DNA of 64,000 nt, taken from contig JAUIAD010000003.1 of NCBI GenBank assembly GCA_030425685.1, forward strand, positions 180,612 to 244,611. Reading direction: 5' to 3'. This document shows positions 9,618-17,108 of this stretch, piece after piece. The position numbers and the translations under genes were made by a program. Position 1 is the first letter of the stretch. Every line of letters begins with the position of its first letter. Under the pieces are notes generated by a model, which was given only the letters and a program-made list of their open reading frames with translations, had not been told where the DNA came from and searched no databases. Source of the stretch: Gammaproteobacteria bacterium (lineage in GTDB: Bacteria; Pseudomonadota; Gammaproteobacteria; Coxiellales; Coxiellaceae).

Positions 9618-10241
9618 CTAACTGGCTACGATCACCATCGCGGCACGCAAAACGCGACCATTCAAGGAGTATCCTTTTTGTAAGACCTGCAAAATGCTAT
9701 TCGCTGCCGCATTAGGGTCTTGCTGCATACTCATTGCCTCGTGCAGTTCTGGGTTAAAAGCTTCGCCCGATTGTGGATCAATAATGGTAACACCATGTTT
9801 TGTCAGTGTTTTATTTAATAGATCCAAGGTTAAGCTCATCCCCTCACGCATATTTTGCACTTGCGGGTCATCAACCTCTGGTGCTTCTAACCCTCGAACC
9901 AAGCTATCAACCACTGGCAGCATATCGGTAATCAGTCTTTCTGCACCAAACTTGCGCGCATTGCTGACATCACGCTCAGCTCGACGCTGTACATTCGCCA
10001 TATCCGCCTGCGCACGTAGCATCTCTGACTTGAACTTATCCGCTTGTTGCTCCATTGCCGTTAGCTGATCCTCGAGATTATCGCGTGTCGCATAGTCAAT
10101 ACCGGCATGCTGCTCAGGCTCTTCAGCGGTTGCCGTTTCAGCACTTGCATCGATAGGAGAAACATTTTCTTCGGTCACATCCTCACCCTCAGTGGCAATT
10201 TTTTCCCACTTGTTGCCTGAAGTCGCTTTCTTTTTGCTCAT
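9618..10241 (-). CDS. grpE: Nucleotide exchange factor GrpE
   Basis: Releases ADP from DnaK, and in other bacteria acts as the thermosensor of the system. The 207 residues have the usual order: an acidic, poorly conserved N-terminus (about 1-50), a long coiled-coil helix (LEDQLTAMEQQADKFKSEML onward), and the C-terminal beta domain with GVTIIDPQSGEAFNPELHEAM and GYSLNGRVLRAAMVIV. It is first in grpE-dnaK-dnaJ, with a 120-base gap before dnaK, and is divergent from nadK, a common gammaproteobacterial arrangement. A sigma-32 promoter precedes it. Confidence 0.97.
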   Translation of the reverse strand: MSKKKATSGNKWEKIATEGEDVTEENVSPIDASAETATAEEPEQHAGIDYATRDNLEDQLTAMEQQADKFKSEMLRAQADMANVQRRAERDVSNARKFGAERLITDMLPVVDSLVRGLEAPEVDDPQVQNMREGMSLTLDLLNKTLTKHGVTIIDPQSGEAFNPELHEAMSMQQDPNAAANSILQVLQKGYSLNGRVLRAAMVIVAS

Positions 10242-10288
10242 TTAAACAGCCTCAATAATGTTTAGTGAATACAATGGTGTTGAATTTA

Positions 10289-10316
10289 ATATAAGGGCTT
10301 TCAAATAATATTCAAG
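10289..10316 (-). promoter_or_regulatory. Sigma-32-like promoter of grpE
   Basis: On the minus strand CTTGAAT (10316-10310), a 12-base spacer and CCCTTATAT (10297-10289). It matches sigma-32 slightly less well than the dnaK promoter. It lies about 48 bases before the grpE start. Confidence 0.65.
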
Positions 10317-10390
10317 CCTAAAAAGTACGACGAGCGGGCGTTTAATCATTATCCGCCAGAGTTGCTGAAGGTGATCTAATCCTAAAAAAC

Positions 10391-10405
10391 TGCTATTCTG
10401 AGCTC
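10391..10405 (+). promoter_or_regulatory. Extended -10 promoter of nadK, leaderless geometry
   Basis: TGC-TATTCT: an extended -10 with the hexamer at 10394-10399. The expected start (seven bases on) is 10406, the A of the nadK ATG. There is no purine-rich ribosome site between. Confidence 0.45.
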
Positions 10406-11308
10406 ATGAGCCAATTTAATAAAGTCGCACTAATTGGACGCCAGGGAGTACCTGGCGTTGAAAAAACCCTGAATGCTTTAATTGATTATCTGCAATCATT
10501 AAAGTGCTCCGTTGTGCTTGAACCCGCAACAGGGAATATTTTAAACAACGACAACTTACACATCGTACCGTGTAATTTGTTAAGCAAACATGCCGACTTG
10601 CTTATTGTTGTCGGCGGCGATGGCAGCCTACTTAACGCAGCTCATATTGCCGTTGAGCAAAACTTACCCGTCCTGGGCATTAACCGTGGCCGACTAGGTT
10701 TTTTAACGGATATTCACCCCAAAGAGCTTAATAAAATTGAAGCTATTCTTAATGGGGAGTTTGAAGAAGAAAAACGTTTTTTACTTGCAGCGCATATATC
10801 GAAAGACAATAAAACAATTGCTAATGATATGGGATTGAATGATGTTGTTTTGCTCCCGGGTGATGTTGCGCAAATGATTGAGTTTGATATTTTTATTAAC
10901 GATCGCCTGGTATGTCACCAGCGCGCCGATGGCATGATCGTCGCCACACCAACCGGTTCCACCGCATACGCTCTTTCAGGTGGCGGGCCAATACTCCACC
11001 CCAAATTAGAAGCGGTCGTTCTCGTACCAATGTTCCCACATACATTAAGCTCACGACCGATTGTTGTCGATGGCGATAGCAAAGTCACTATCCGCGTTTC
11101 TGAAAATCAAGAAACGCCGCCTTATTTAAGCTGTGATGGCTTAAGCCGTGTCGCCGTGCCAGCTGGTGGCACTGTCACCATTACACAAGAAGCAAGAAGA
11201 CTTAAATTAATTCACTCGCTTGATTATAGCTATTTCCAAACCCTGCGCGAAAAATTAAACTGGGAAAAACACGCTGAACGTGCTACTGATGATGAGAATA
11301 ATCAATAA
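10406..11308 (+). CDS. nadK: NAD kinase
   Basis: Phosphorylates NAD to NADP in the cytoplasm. The 300 residues carry the family signatures: GGDGS at 70-74 (ATP and catalytic Asp), a [13 protein letters not shown] stretch after it, MGLNDVVL with the conserved Asn-Asp, and the glycine-rich [16 protein letters not shown]. Length is close to E. coli NadK (292). Upstream of the ATG there is no Shine-Dalgarno sequence, only an extended -10 element placed seven bases from the ATG. It is followed by recN after 14 bases and is divergent from the heat-shock operon. Confidence 0.97.
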   Translation: MSQFNKVALIGRQGVPGVEKTLNALIDYLQSLKCSVVLEPATGNILNNDNLHIVPCNLLSKHADLLIVVGGDGSLLNAAHIAVEQNLPVLGINRGRLGFLTDIHPKELNKIEAILNGEFEEEKRFLLAAHISKDNKTIANDMGLNDVVLLPGDVAQMIEFDIFINDRLVCHQRADGMIVATPTGSTAYALSGGGPILHPKLEAVVLVPMFPHTLSSRPIVVDGDSKVTIRVSENQETPPYLSCDGLSRVAVPAGGTVTITQEARRLKLIHSLDYSYFQTLREKLNWEKHAERATDDENNQ

Positions 11309-11322
11309 GGATAAGTTCACGC

Positions 11323-12981
11323 ATGCTAACTGACATCACTATTAATAATTATACTATTGTTAATTCGCTGCATCTAAACCTTGAAGCAGGACTGTCTGTT
11401 TTAAGTGGTGAAACGGGCGCTGGGAAATCTATTATTGTTGACGCCGTTAGTCTTGCCTTAGGTGCTCGTGGCGACACGCAAGCCATTCGCACTGGCACAG
11501 AGCGCTGCGATATCACGTTGTGCTTTGATTTAAGCGATAATCCAAAGGCGAAGCAATGGTTAATTGACAATAATTTTTCTGATGAAAACGACTGCATTAT
11601 CAGCCGCAGTATTTCTCGTGATGGTCGATCGCGCAGCAGCATTAATGGACGCCCATGCCCACAAAGCATCGTCCGCCAACTTGCACCGCAACTGTTAGTC
11701 ATTCACGGCCAGCATCAACACCAAGCTTTGTTAAAGCGTGAGACACAAGAAAAGAAACTAGACGAGTTTGCCAAAAATCAAAGTCTTCTAGAAGGCATTC
11801 AAAAAATTTACCAAACCTGGCGCGCACAGCACCTTGAGTTAGACACACTAAAACAGCAGTCACAAGAGCGCGACCAACAGCTATCCTTACTGCGCTATCA
11901 ATACCAAGAACTAGAAGAGCTCGACCTTAAAGAAAGTGAGTGGCAAGAACTGCATGCCGAGCATCAACAATGTCACAATGCAAAAGAATTGCTTGTCAAT
12001 TTAAGTCAGGCCATTGACTTAACGGTTGAAAACGAGCGCGCCTCAGCTATTCATTTATTACAACAAGCCATTGAGCAAGTGAATGAAATCAAAGTTGATG
12101 ACCCACAAATAAGCTCTATCAACAAATTATTGAATTCCGCTGCCATTCACCTACAAGAAGCTGGCGATGAATTACATAGCTATCGTAATACCCTAAATTT
12201 AAGCCCAGAGCACTTAGCGCAAGTTGAGAGTCGACTAACCGTGATCCACGACCTGGCTCGTAAGCACCACGTTAATCCTGATGCTTTAACCGATGTGAAA
12301 AATTCCTTGCAACAAAAAATTAGCGATTTAGAAAATATTGATGACCGCATTGCTGCGATTGAAAGCGAGTTAAATACACTTCTGAAAGAGTACCAGCAAC
12401 TTGCTAAAAAGCTTTCTACAAAACGACAAAAAGCGGCCAAAGAACTTAACCAACAAATTACAGACTCAATGCAACAACTGGGCATGAAAGGTGGCTGTTT
12501 TACCATTAAACTGGACCCCATTGATCAAGGCATTAGTGCTCACGGTAACGAAAAAGTTACCTTCTATACGCGCACCAACCCTGGCCAAGATTTGCAACCG
12601 ATGCAAAAAGTAGTTTCTGGTGGTGAGCTATCACGCATTAGTTTAGCACTACAAGTATTAAGTTCAGAAAAAGAAAATATCCCCAGCTTTATTTTTGATG
12701 AAGTTGATGTGGGTATTGGTGGTAAAACAGCAGAAATCGTTGGCGCCCTATTACGAACACTGGGTGAAACGGCGCAAGTGTTCTGTATAACCCACTTACC
12801 ACAAGTCGCTTCACAAGGGCATCATCATTTCAAAGTTGAAAAATCATCGTCGAAAAATTCAACCCATACCACTATCAATTTACTAAGCACACAGCAACGC
12901 GTTGATGAGCTTGCGCGTATGATTAGCGGCTCACAAATCAGTAAAGAAACCCTAAAACATGCAAAGCAAATGCTAGCCTAA
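11323..12981 (+). CDS. recN: DNA repair protein RecN
   Basis: SMC-like ATPase for double-strand-break repair. At 552 residues it matches the usual 550-560. The Walker A motif GETGAGKS is at 29-36, close to the N-terminus as in all RecN. The middle (about 150-370) is a Gln/Glu/Leu-rich coiled coil. The C-terminal half has the ABC signature VVSGGELSRISLALQ, Walker B FIFDEVDVGIGG and the switch CITHLPQVASQG. It starts 14 bases after nadK with TAAGGA as ribosome site, so the two are probably one transcript. No LexA box is evident. Confidence 0.97.
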   Translation: MLTDITINNYTIVNSLHLNLEAGLSVLSGETGAGKSIIVDAVSLALGARGDTQAIRTGTERCDITLCFDLSDNPKAKQWLIDNNFSDENDCIISRSISRDGRSRSSINGRPCPQSIVRQLAPQLLVIHGQHQHQALLKRETQEKKLDEFAKNQSLLEGIQKIYQTWRAQHLELDTLKQQSQERDQQLSLLRYQYQELEELDLKESEWQELHAEHQQCHNAKELLVNLSQAIDLTVENERASAIHLLQQAIEQVNEIKVDDPQISSINKLLNSAAIHLQEAGDELHSYRNTLNLSPEHLAQVESRLTVIHDLARKHHVNPDALTDVKNSLQQKISDLENIDDRIAAIESELNTLLKEYQQLAKKLSTKRQKAAKELNQQITDSMQQLGMKGGCFTIKLDPIDQGISAHGNEKVTFYTRTNPGQDLQPMQKVVSGGELSRISLALQVLSSEKENIPSFIFDEVDVGIGGKTAEIVGALLRTLGETAQVFCITHLPQVASQGHHHFKVEKSSSKNSTHTTINLLSTQQRVDELARMISGSQISKETLKHAKQMLA

Positions 12982-13140
12982 AAGAACTAGCTAAACCCAA
13001 GTTGCGTTTATCATTGGATTTCGCCTCGCCTTGACGAAACAGCCATGCCATAGGCTGATCTGCTACATATAATCAACCTGTTATAAACGCCACTATTTGG
13101 TCTATAGTTATGCTATTAGTGCCAACTGTAGGGCGTGGAT

Positions 13141-13791
13141 ATGACAGGCAAGCTTATTATTATCAATGGCGGTGCCAGCACCGGCAAGACAACCACCTGC
13201 ACTTTACTGCAAGATCTGCTGCCAACCCCCAGCATTAGATTAGGCGTCGATCGCTTTTGGCTAGCCATGCCGCCAAAAGGCTTAGGCATTAACAATGAAG
13301 CACCGGAATATTGCGGCACAGAATCATTTTCTAAAGATGGCCGGCCTTATTTCAAATTTGTTCCCGGCCCCATACTCGATAAAATAATGTGCGCCGGTTA
13401 TTCAGCGATGACAAAATTTCTTGAAGCGGATATCGATATTGTTTCCGACCAAGTCTTTTGGAAACCTGAATGGGTGCTCTCTGCGATGACCAACTTTAAA
13501 CCCTATAAAACGTATCTGGTTGGATTATTTGTTTCTGATGAAGAAGGCGAACGACGCGAAAAAAGCCGCGGCAATGATTCAGATGACTTAGACGCCGGCT
13601 GGCGACCAGACGGATTAAATAGGGCTTCTGCAGCTGCTTGTCATCAACATATTGACTACGACATCAAGGTAGATAACACAAATTTAACACCTGAAGAAAC
13701 AGCACAAACGATTTATAAAAAAATCGATGAAATTAAAAATCCAGATGCTATTTTTAAAACCTTAGAGGCTTTAAAAAAACTAAACTTATAG
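13141..13791 (+). CDS. Chloramphenicol-phosphotransferase-like P-loop kinase
   Basis: A 216-residue P-loop protein of the CPT family. Family members transfer phosphate from ATP to small molecules, the founding one to chloramphenicol, but most have unknown substrates. Seen here: LIIINGGASTGKTT (P-loop at about 10-17), LGVDRFWLAMPPKG after strand 2, and DIVSDQVFW, the acidic motif that in CPT positions the substrate hydroxyl. DYDIKVDNTNLTPEETA near the end is the family's C-terminal VDT-type motif. Reading frame opens at a GTG (13135), but the ATG at 13141 is the likelier start. Convergent with the M15 peptidase. Resistance cannot be inferred. Confidence 0.75.
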   Translation: MTGKLIIINGGASTGKTTTCTLLQDLLPTPSIRLGVDRFWLAMPPKGLGINNEAPEYCGTESFSKDGRPYFKFVPGPILDKIMCAGYSAMTKFLEADIDIVSDQVFWKPEWVLSAMTNFKPYKTYLVGLFVSDEEGERREKSRGNDSDDLDAGWRPDGLNRASAAACHQHIDYDIKVDNTNLTPEETAQTIYKKIDEIKNPDAIFKTLEALKKLNL

Positions 13792-13848
13792 AAATTTAGC
13801 CTATAAAAAGACAGCTCCATTTACGCCCAATCTCTTAGCCGCCCCAAC

Positions 13849-14538
13849 TTACATTTTGGTAAAAACTAAATTAGTACAAGTATAACGATGATCCATTGCC
13901 TTTTGAAAGTGCATATAATCAATTTCAGCATCAGGCCAATAGCCACCCCACTTCCAGCCATACTGTGCAAACAGTTTAACAACTTTACCATCCGAGCGAA
14001 TCATACCTTGGTGATGTTTTTTTCGTGCAAGATAAGTCTTACCTTGCTCTGGCTGCACTTTATTTTTCGCTACCCGCGAAGGGTTATAAAGTGGATTAAT
14101 ATCAATAGCGATACCAAAACTATGTGGTGAAAACCTATTGAGGACCTGGTCGTCCTTGCGGCAAAAATAAGCCGCTGTATTATCATGTTCGGTTGACTTC
14201 CAATCATCTTTAGATTTAAAGCTCGAAGGCAGCACCATGCTTTCTATGGGGTATTTCTGCTGATATAAGCCTTGAAAAATTTCTAAGGTTTCTAGCGCAA
14301 TATTTTTTAACACAATTAAATGACCAACATGATCTTTATGGTCAAAACCATAATAAGTAATAGTTAAATAGCGCATCGCTTTTAACGATAGCGGGCAACC
14401 TTTGTGCCAGGTATAACCTTGCATTTGCTGTTGGATTTTTTGTGGAATTGGCTGAACGCTGCCGTAAAAACCTTTACCGATAGCAGCGCCTGATAACAAC
14501 GTTAGGAAGAGAAACCCTCCAAGCGCTTTTAACTTCAT
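13849..14538 (-). CDS. Exported M15-family (VanY/DD-carboxypeptidase-like) peptidase
   Basis: Predicted zinc peptidase acting on peptidoglycan peptides in the periplasm, 229 residues. A signal peptide is visible at the N-terminus (MKLKALGGFLFLTLLSGAAIG, cut probably after Gly or Ala near residue 18-22). The M15 zinc signature is RFSPHSFGIAIDINPLYNP (His and Asp ligands in the S-x-H-x6-D arrangement). The third ligand lies in DYMHFQ after WKWGGYWPDAEI, typical of the M15_4 subgroup. It starts 8 bases after fur on the same strand, so it is probably co-transcribed with the regulator. A link to iron is not implied. Confidence 0.8.
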   Translation of the reverse strand: MKLKALGGFLFLTLLSGAAIGKGFYGSVQPIPQKIQQQMQGYTWHKGCPLSLKAMRYLTITYYGFDHKDHVGHLIVLKNIALETLEIFQGLYQQKYPIESMVLPSSFKSKDDWKSTEHDNTAAYFCRKDDQVLNRFSPHSFGIAIDINPLYNPSRVAKNKVQPEQGKTYLARKKHHQGMIRSDGKVVKLFAQYGWKWGGYWPDAEIDYMHFQKAMDHRYTCTNLVFTKM

Positions 14539-14546
14539 TACTTATC

Positions 14547-14957
14547 TCACTTTACACAATCCTGACACTCACCATAAATTGTTAAATTATGGTCGGTCAT
14601 TTTAAAATTTGCTTCATGCGCTATTGTTTCTTGACGTTGTTCAATGACGTCGTCCAGGAACTCCTCTACTTTGCCACAGCTTACACAAACCAGATGGTCA
14701 TGGTGCTCACCTTGCTCAATTTCAAACACAGAACGGCCGCCTTCAAAGTTATGCCGTCGCACAATGCCAGCGGTTTCAAACTGGGTCAAGACACGATAAA
14801 CCGTCGCCAAACCAACGTCTTCTCCGGAGTCTAACAGCCGTTTATACACTTCTTCAGCACTAATATGATGAGGCTCGGCATTTTCTAAGATTTTAAGAAT
14901 CTTAACACGAGGCAACGTTACCTTCAGACCTGCTTTACGTAAATCTTTATGCTCCAA
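14547..14957 (-). CDS. fur: Ferric uptake regulator Fur
   Basis: Metal-dependent repressor. LRKAGLKVTLPRVKIL starts the winged-helix DNA-binding domain and EDVGLATVYRVLTQFE holds its recognition helix. The dimerisation domain has the HHDHLVC metal site and two CxxC zinc motifs (CVSC and CQDC). I place the start at TTG 14957: GGAGG lies five bases before it, whereas the in-frame GTG at 14969 overlaps that same ribosome site. The protein from the TTG is 136 residues and begins MEHKDLRKAGLKVTLPR, in line with other Fur proteins. It is divergent from bamE, the classic neighbour, and followed by the M15 peptidase. Confidence 0.94.
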   Translation of the reverse strand: MEHKDLRKAGLKVTLPRVKILKILENAEPHHISAEEVYKRLLDSGEDVGLATVYRVLTQFETAGIVRRHNFEGGRSVFEIEQGEHHDHLVCVSCGKVEEFLDDVIEQRQETIAHEANFKMTDHNLTIYGECQDCVK

Positions 14958-15050
14958 GGAAACCTCCACACCTGTACAATTAATTTATATAACCCGCGAC
15001 GGTATTTTAACATAGCTTCATCAATTCATGGAAAGTAACACAAAATAGGT

Positions 15051-15056
15051 TATAAT
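15051..15056 (+). promoter_or_regulatory. -10 element of bamE
   Basis: Perfect TATAAT, 38 bases before the bamE ATG, with no convincing -35. It is the only consensus -10 in the fur-bamE gap on this strand. Confidence 0.5.
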
Positions 15057-15093
15057 CCCTACTGTTTAATTGTCGACATGGAGCCCTTTTATT

Positions 15094-15447
15094 ATGCTAC
15101 GCAAGTTACTTTCACTTTCCATTATTTGCACACTTTTAATAGCATTATCTAGCTGTTATCGCGTCCCAGTCGCACAAGGCAATCTTCTTACTGATAAAAA
15201 TGTCGCTGCTATTAAAAAAGGCATGAGTCCTCAACAAGTTATCGCCAAGTTGGGCACGCCGGTTTTAAATAATATCTATGTCGAAAATCGTATGGTGTAT
15301 GTCTATACGTTTCGCCCGAGCTACGGCAGTCTGAAAGAAAAACGGTTTATTGTCTATTTTAATAATGGCAGGGTCTCAAGTTTTACTTCCGATCAAAAGG
15401 CCGCTACGGCACAATTGCCTCCGCCTCAGGATGAGTCGAAAAAATAG
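15094..15447 (+). CDS. bamE: Outer-membrane assembly lipoprotein BamE (SmpA/OmlA)
   Basis: Small lipoprotein of the BAM complex that inserts outer-membrane proteins. From the ATG at 15094, which has GGAG ten bases upstream, it has 117 residues: a signal peptide with lipobox LSSC (Cys about 19), then GNLLTDKNVAAIKKGMSPQQVIAKLGTPV, the SmpA/OmlA core, and RMVYVYTFRPSYG with KRFIVYFNNGRVSSF. A longer frame from a TTG at 15070 is open but less likely. Divergent from fur as in many gammaproteobacteria, and convergent with rnfH. Confidence 0.93.
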   Translation: MLRKLLSLSIICTLLIALSSCYRVPVAQGNLLTDKNVAAIKKGMSPQQVIAKLGTPVLNNIYVENRMVYVYTFRPSYGSLKEKRFIVYFNNGRVSSFTSDQKAATAQLPPPQDESKK

Positions 15448-15465
15448 ACACTCTTTTTACTTTTC

Positions 15466-15564
15466 GTAGGGGCGCAGGCATTATGCCGGGCCCGCAAGGC
15501 TCCGCGGCAGCGCACATTCTACAGCTATTCACACCCAAACGGGCACAGCATGCTGTGCCCCTAC
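15466..15564. mobile_element. MITE-like element, 99 bp, overlapping the rnfH stop
   Basis: Starts GTAGGGGC and ends GCCCCTAC, with the palindrome GGGCACAGCATGCTGTGCCC at 15541-15560. It is the second long member of the family at 5927-6027. Its right edge supplies the TAG that ends rnfH. Confidence 0.8.
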
Positions 15565-15842
15565 GGGTTCTTTTTGGCTCGTTTTGCTCTTAATAAACGT
15601 GCTTCTTTCGGATCTATTTTTAAAGGTCGATAGATTTCAACGCGATCATTTTCCTGCAAAATATCATCTAAGGCAGCAGCGCGGCTATAAACACCAACGC
15701 TGATGTCACTAAGCTTTATCTCTGGAAACTGCTCTAAAAGACCAGATCGGCGAATAGCGATAGCAATGGTACAACTGGCTTCAACCTCAAGCGGAACTTC
15801 AACTTGCCTATCCTCACTGGCATAAGCAACCATAATCTTCAC
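15561..15842 (-). CDS. rnfH: RnfH-family ubiquitin-like protein
   Basis: Small beta-grasp protein, 93 residues, of the RnfH (UPF0125) family; its role is not settled. Seen: the start [20 protein letters not shown], then SGLLEQFPEIKL, VGVYSRAAALDDILQENDRVEIYRPLKIDPKEARLLRA, the strongly conserved C-terminal half. It starts at GTG 15842, overlapping the ratA stop by four bases (GTGA), so the pair is translationally coupled; an internal ATG lies three codons in. The stop codon TAG is part of the inserted palindromic repeat, so the ancestral C-terminus may have been longer. Confidence 0.92.
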   Translation of the reverse strand: MKIMVAYASEDRQVEVPLEVEASCTIAIAIRRSGLLEQFPEIKLSDISVGVYSRAAALDDILQENDRVEIYRPLKIDPKEARLLRAKRAKKNP

Positions 15843-16285
15843 GCAGGCTGCTCCTCGCTATAAACCTCTTTAGCACGTTTATAAAAAGCATCGACCAACG
15901 TGGTCGCAACCTGATTAAAAATTGGGCCAAACATCATCGCTAATAAACGGCCGGAAAACTCAAATTCCAGATCTAAAGAAATGCGCGAGCGTTTTTCATT
16001 GATTTCTTCAAACTGCCAAAAGCCCTCGAGGTGTTTAAAAGGGCCATCCACTAAACGAATTTCAATCATCTTATGCGGCATCAAGCGATTTAACGTCGTA
16101 AAGGACTTTTGCATTCCACTACTCGCAAATGATAATTTAGCTTGGATTTCATCGTCAGTGCTTTTAAGAACATTACTCTCCGTACACCAGGGCACAAAAT
16201 CAACATAACTTGCGACATCATTTACCAAGGCGTACATTTGTTCATGTGTATAAGGAACAATTTTAGTCTTTTTAATATTTGGCAT
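15839..16285 (-). CDS. ratA: RatA-like START/Coq10-type protein
   Basis: Member of the polyketide-cyclase-like Coq10/RatA family. Related proteins bind ubiquinone; E. coli RatA was reported to block 70S ribosome formation. From the ATG at 16285 it has 148 residues: [26 protein letters not shown] at the start, [35 protein letters not shown] and a C-terminal helix [24 protein letters not shown]. The frame is open 25 codons further upstream, but family members start at about this Met. It overlaps rnfH and is divergent from smpB, the usual order in gammaproteobacteria. Confidence 0.9.
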   Translation of the reverse strand: MPNIKKTKIVPYTHEQMYALVNDVASYVDFVPWCTESNVLKSTDDEIQAKLSFASSGMQKSFTTLNRLMPHKMIEIRLVDGPFKHLEGFWQFEEINEKRSRISLDLEFEFSGRLLAMMFGPIFNQVATTLVDAFYKRAKEVYSEEQPA

Positions 16286-16394
16286 CAGAGCTTTAACCCA
16301 CTTTAAAGGTTCATTATGGATAAGGAAAGATAACAAGGATTTTGCAGTAAAGCCAGCCACATTAACAAAGTTTTATGGTAAGATAGGCAGCATT

Positions 16395-16868
16395 ATGGCT
16401 AAAAAATCATCTAAAACACCACCTCATGTGATAATTGTCAATAGAAAGGCAAGACATGACTATTTTATCGAGCAAAAACTTGAGGCTGGCATTGCATTAC
16501 AAGGCTGGGAAGTCAAAAGCTTGCGCGCGGGTCGCGTACAGCTGCGTGACAGCTACGTCATTATCAAGGATGGCGAGGCCTGGCTTTTAGGGGCAACTAT
16601 TACCCCACTACCAACAGCTTCGACACATATTAGCCCCGATGCACAACGGACGCGAAAATTATTGCTGCATCGCAAAGAGCTATCAAAACTCATCGGTGCC
16701 ATCAATCAAAAAGGCTATACCGTAGTGGCCATCGATTTGCACTGGAAACGCAATCGCGCCAAAGTGGAAATTGCTCTTGCTAAAGGCAAGCAAAGTCAGG
16801 ATAAACGGCAAACACTTAAGCAGCGCGAGTGGGATCGTGAAAAGCATCGCATTCTCAAAAAAGGATAA
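16395..16868 (+). CDS. smpB: SsrA-binding protein SmpB
   Basis: Binds tmRNA and escorts it to stalled ribosomes for trans-translation. The 157 residues are typical: [20 protein letters not shown] at the start, [19 protein letters not shown], and the C-terminal tail [27 protein letters not shown], which enters the mRNA channel. A TAAGAT box with a TG before it (16376-16384) and AGG before the ATG give a promoter and ribosome site with a very short leader. No ssrA (tmRNA) gene is seen nearby. Confidence 0.97.
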   Translation: MAKKSSKTPPHVIIVNRKARHDYFIEQKLEAGIALQGWEVKSLRAGRVQLRDSYVIIKDGEAWLLGATITPLPTASTHISPDAQRTRKLLLHRKELSKLIGAINQKGYTVVAIDLHWKRNRAKVEIALAKGKQSQDKRQTLKQREWDREKHRILKKG

Positions 16869-16936
16869 GTAGTAGTCTCACACCTAAGAGAGCTGTTGAA
16901 ATCTGAGATTCTATTAGACACCAAGCCTGCCCTTTT

Positions 16937-17040
16937 TTACGCGGCGGGCGCTACGAAGCAGCGACCGCCGCGAAAGAAATAGAATTTAAAAGCCACTAAT
17001 ATCTCACTGCGGTCGCCGCTTCGTAGCGCCCGCCGCGTAA
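16937..17040. mobile_element. 104-bp GC-rich inverted-repeat element
   Basis: Two 32-base arms (16937-16968 and 17009-17040) are inverted copies with one mismatch. The arms start TTACGCGGCGGGCGCTACGA. The 40-base AT-rich middle contains no gene. Its base composition differs sharply from the surroundings, as expected for a mobilised small element. It lies between the convergent smpB and NB-ARC-like genes, where the transcript would fold into a long hairpin. Confidence 0.85.
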
Positions 17041-17108
17041 CAAAAGGCTGCAGCAGGGAGTTTATTTTATAGCACGCAACACATGCCGGCTTAATTTCAG
17101 CAGGCCCA

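Noticed and set aside
13004..13090. GCGTTTAT/ATAAACGC inverted pair after recN, as a mobile element
   Set aside because: Arms are only 8-9 bases and I see no second copy in the window.
16869..17108. tmRNA gene next to smpB
   Set aside because: No CCA-type acceptor end, tag sequence or tRNA-like fold found; only the inverted-repeat element.
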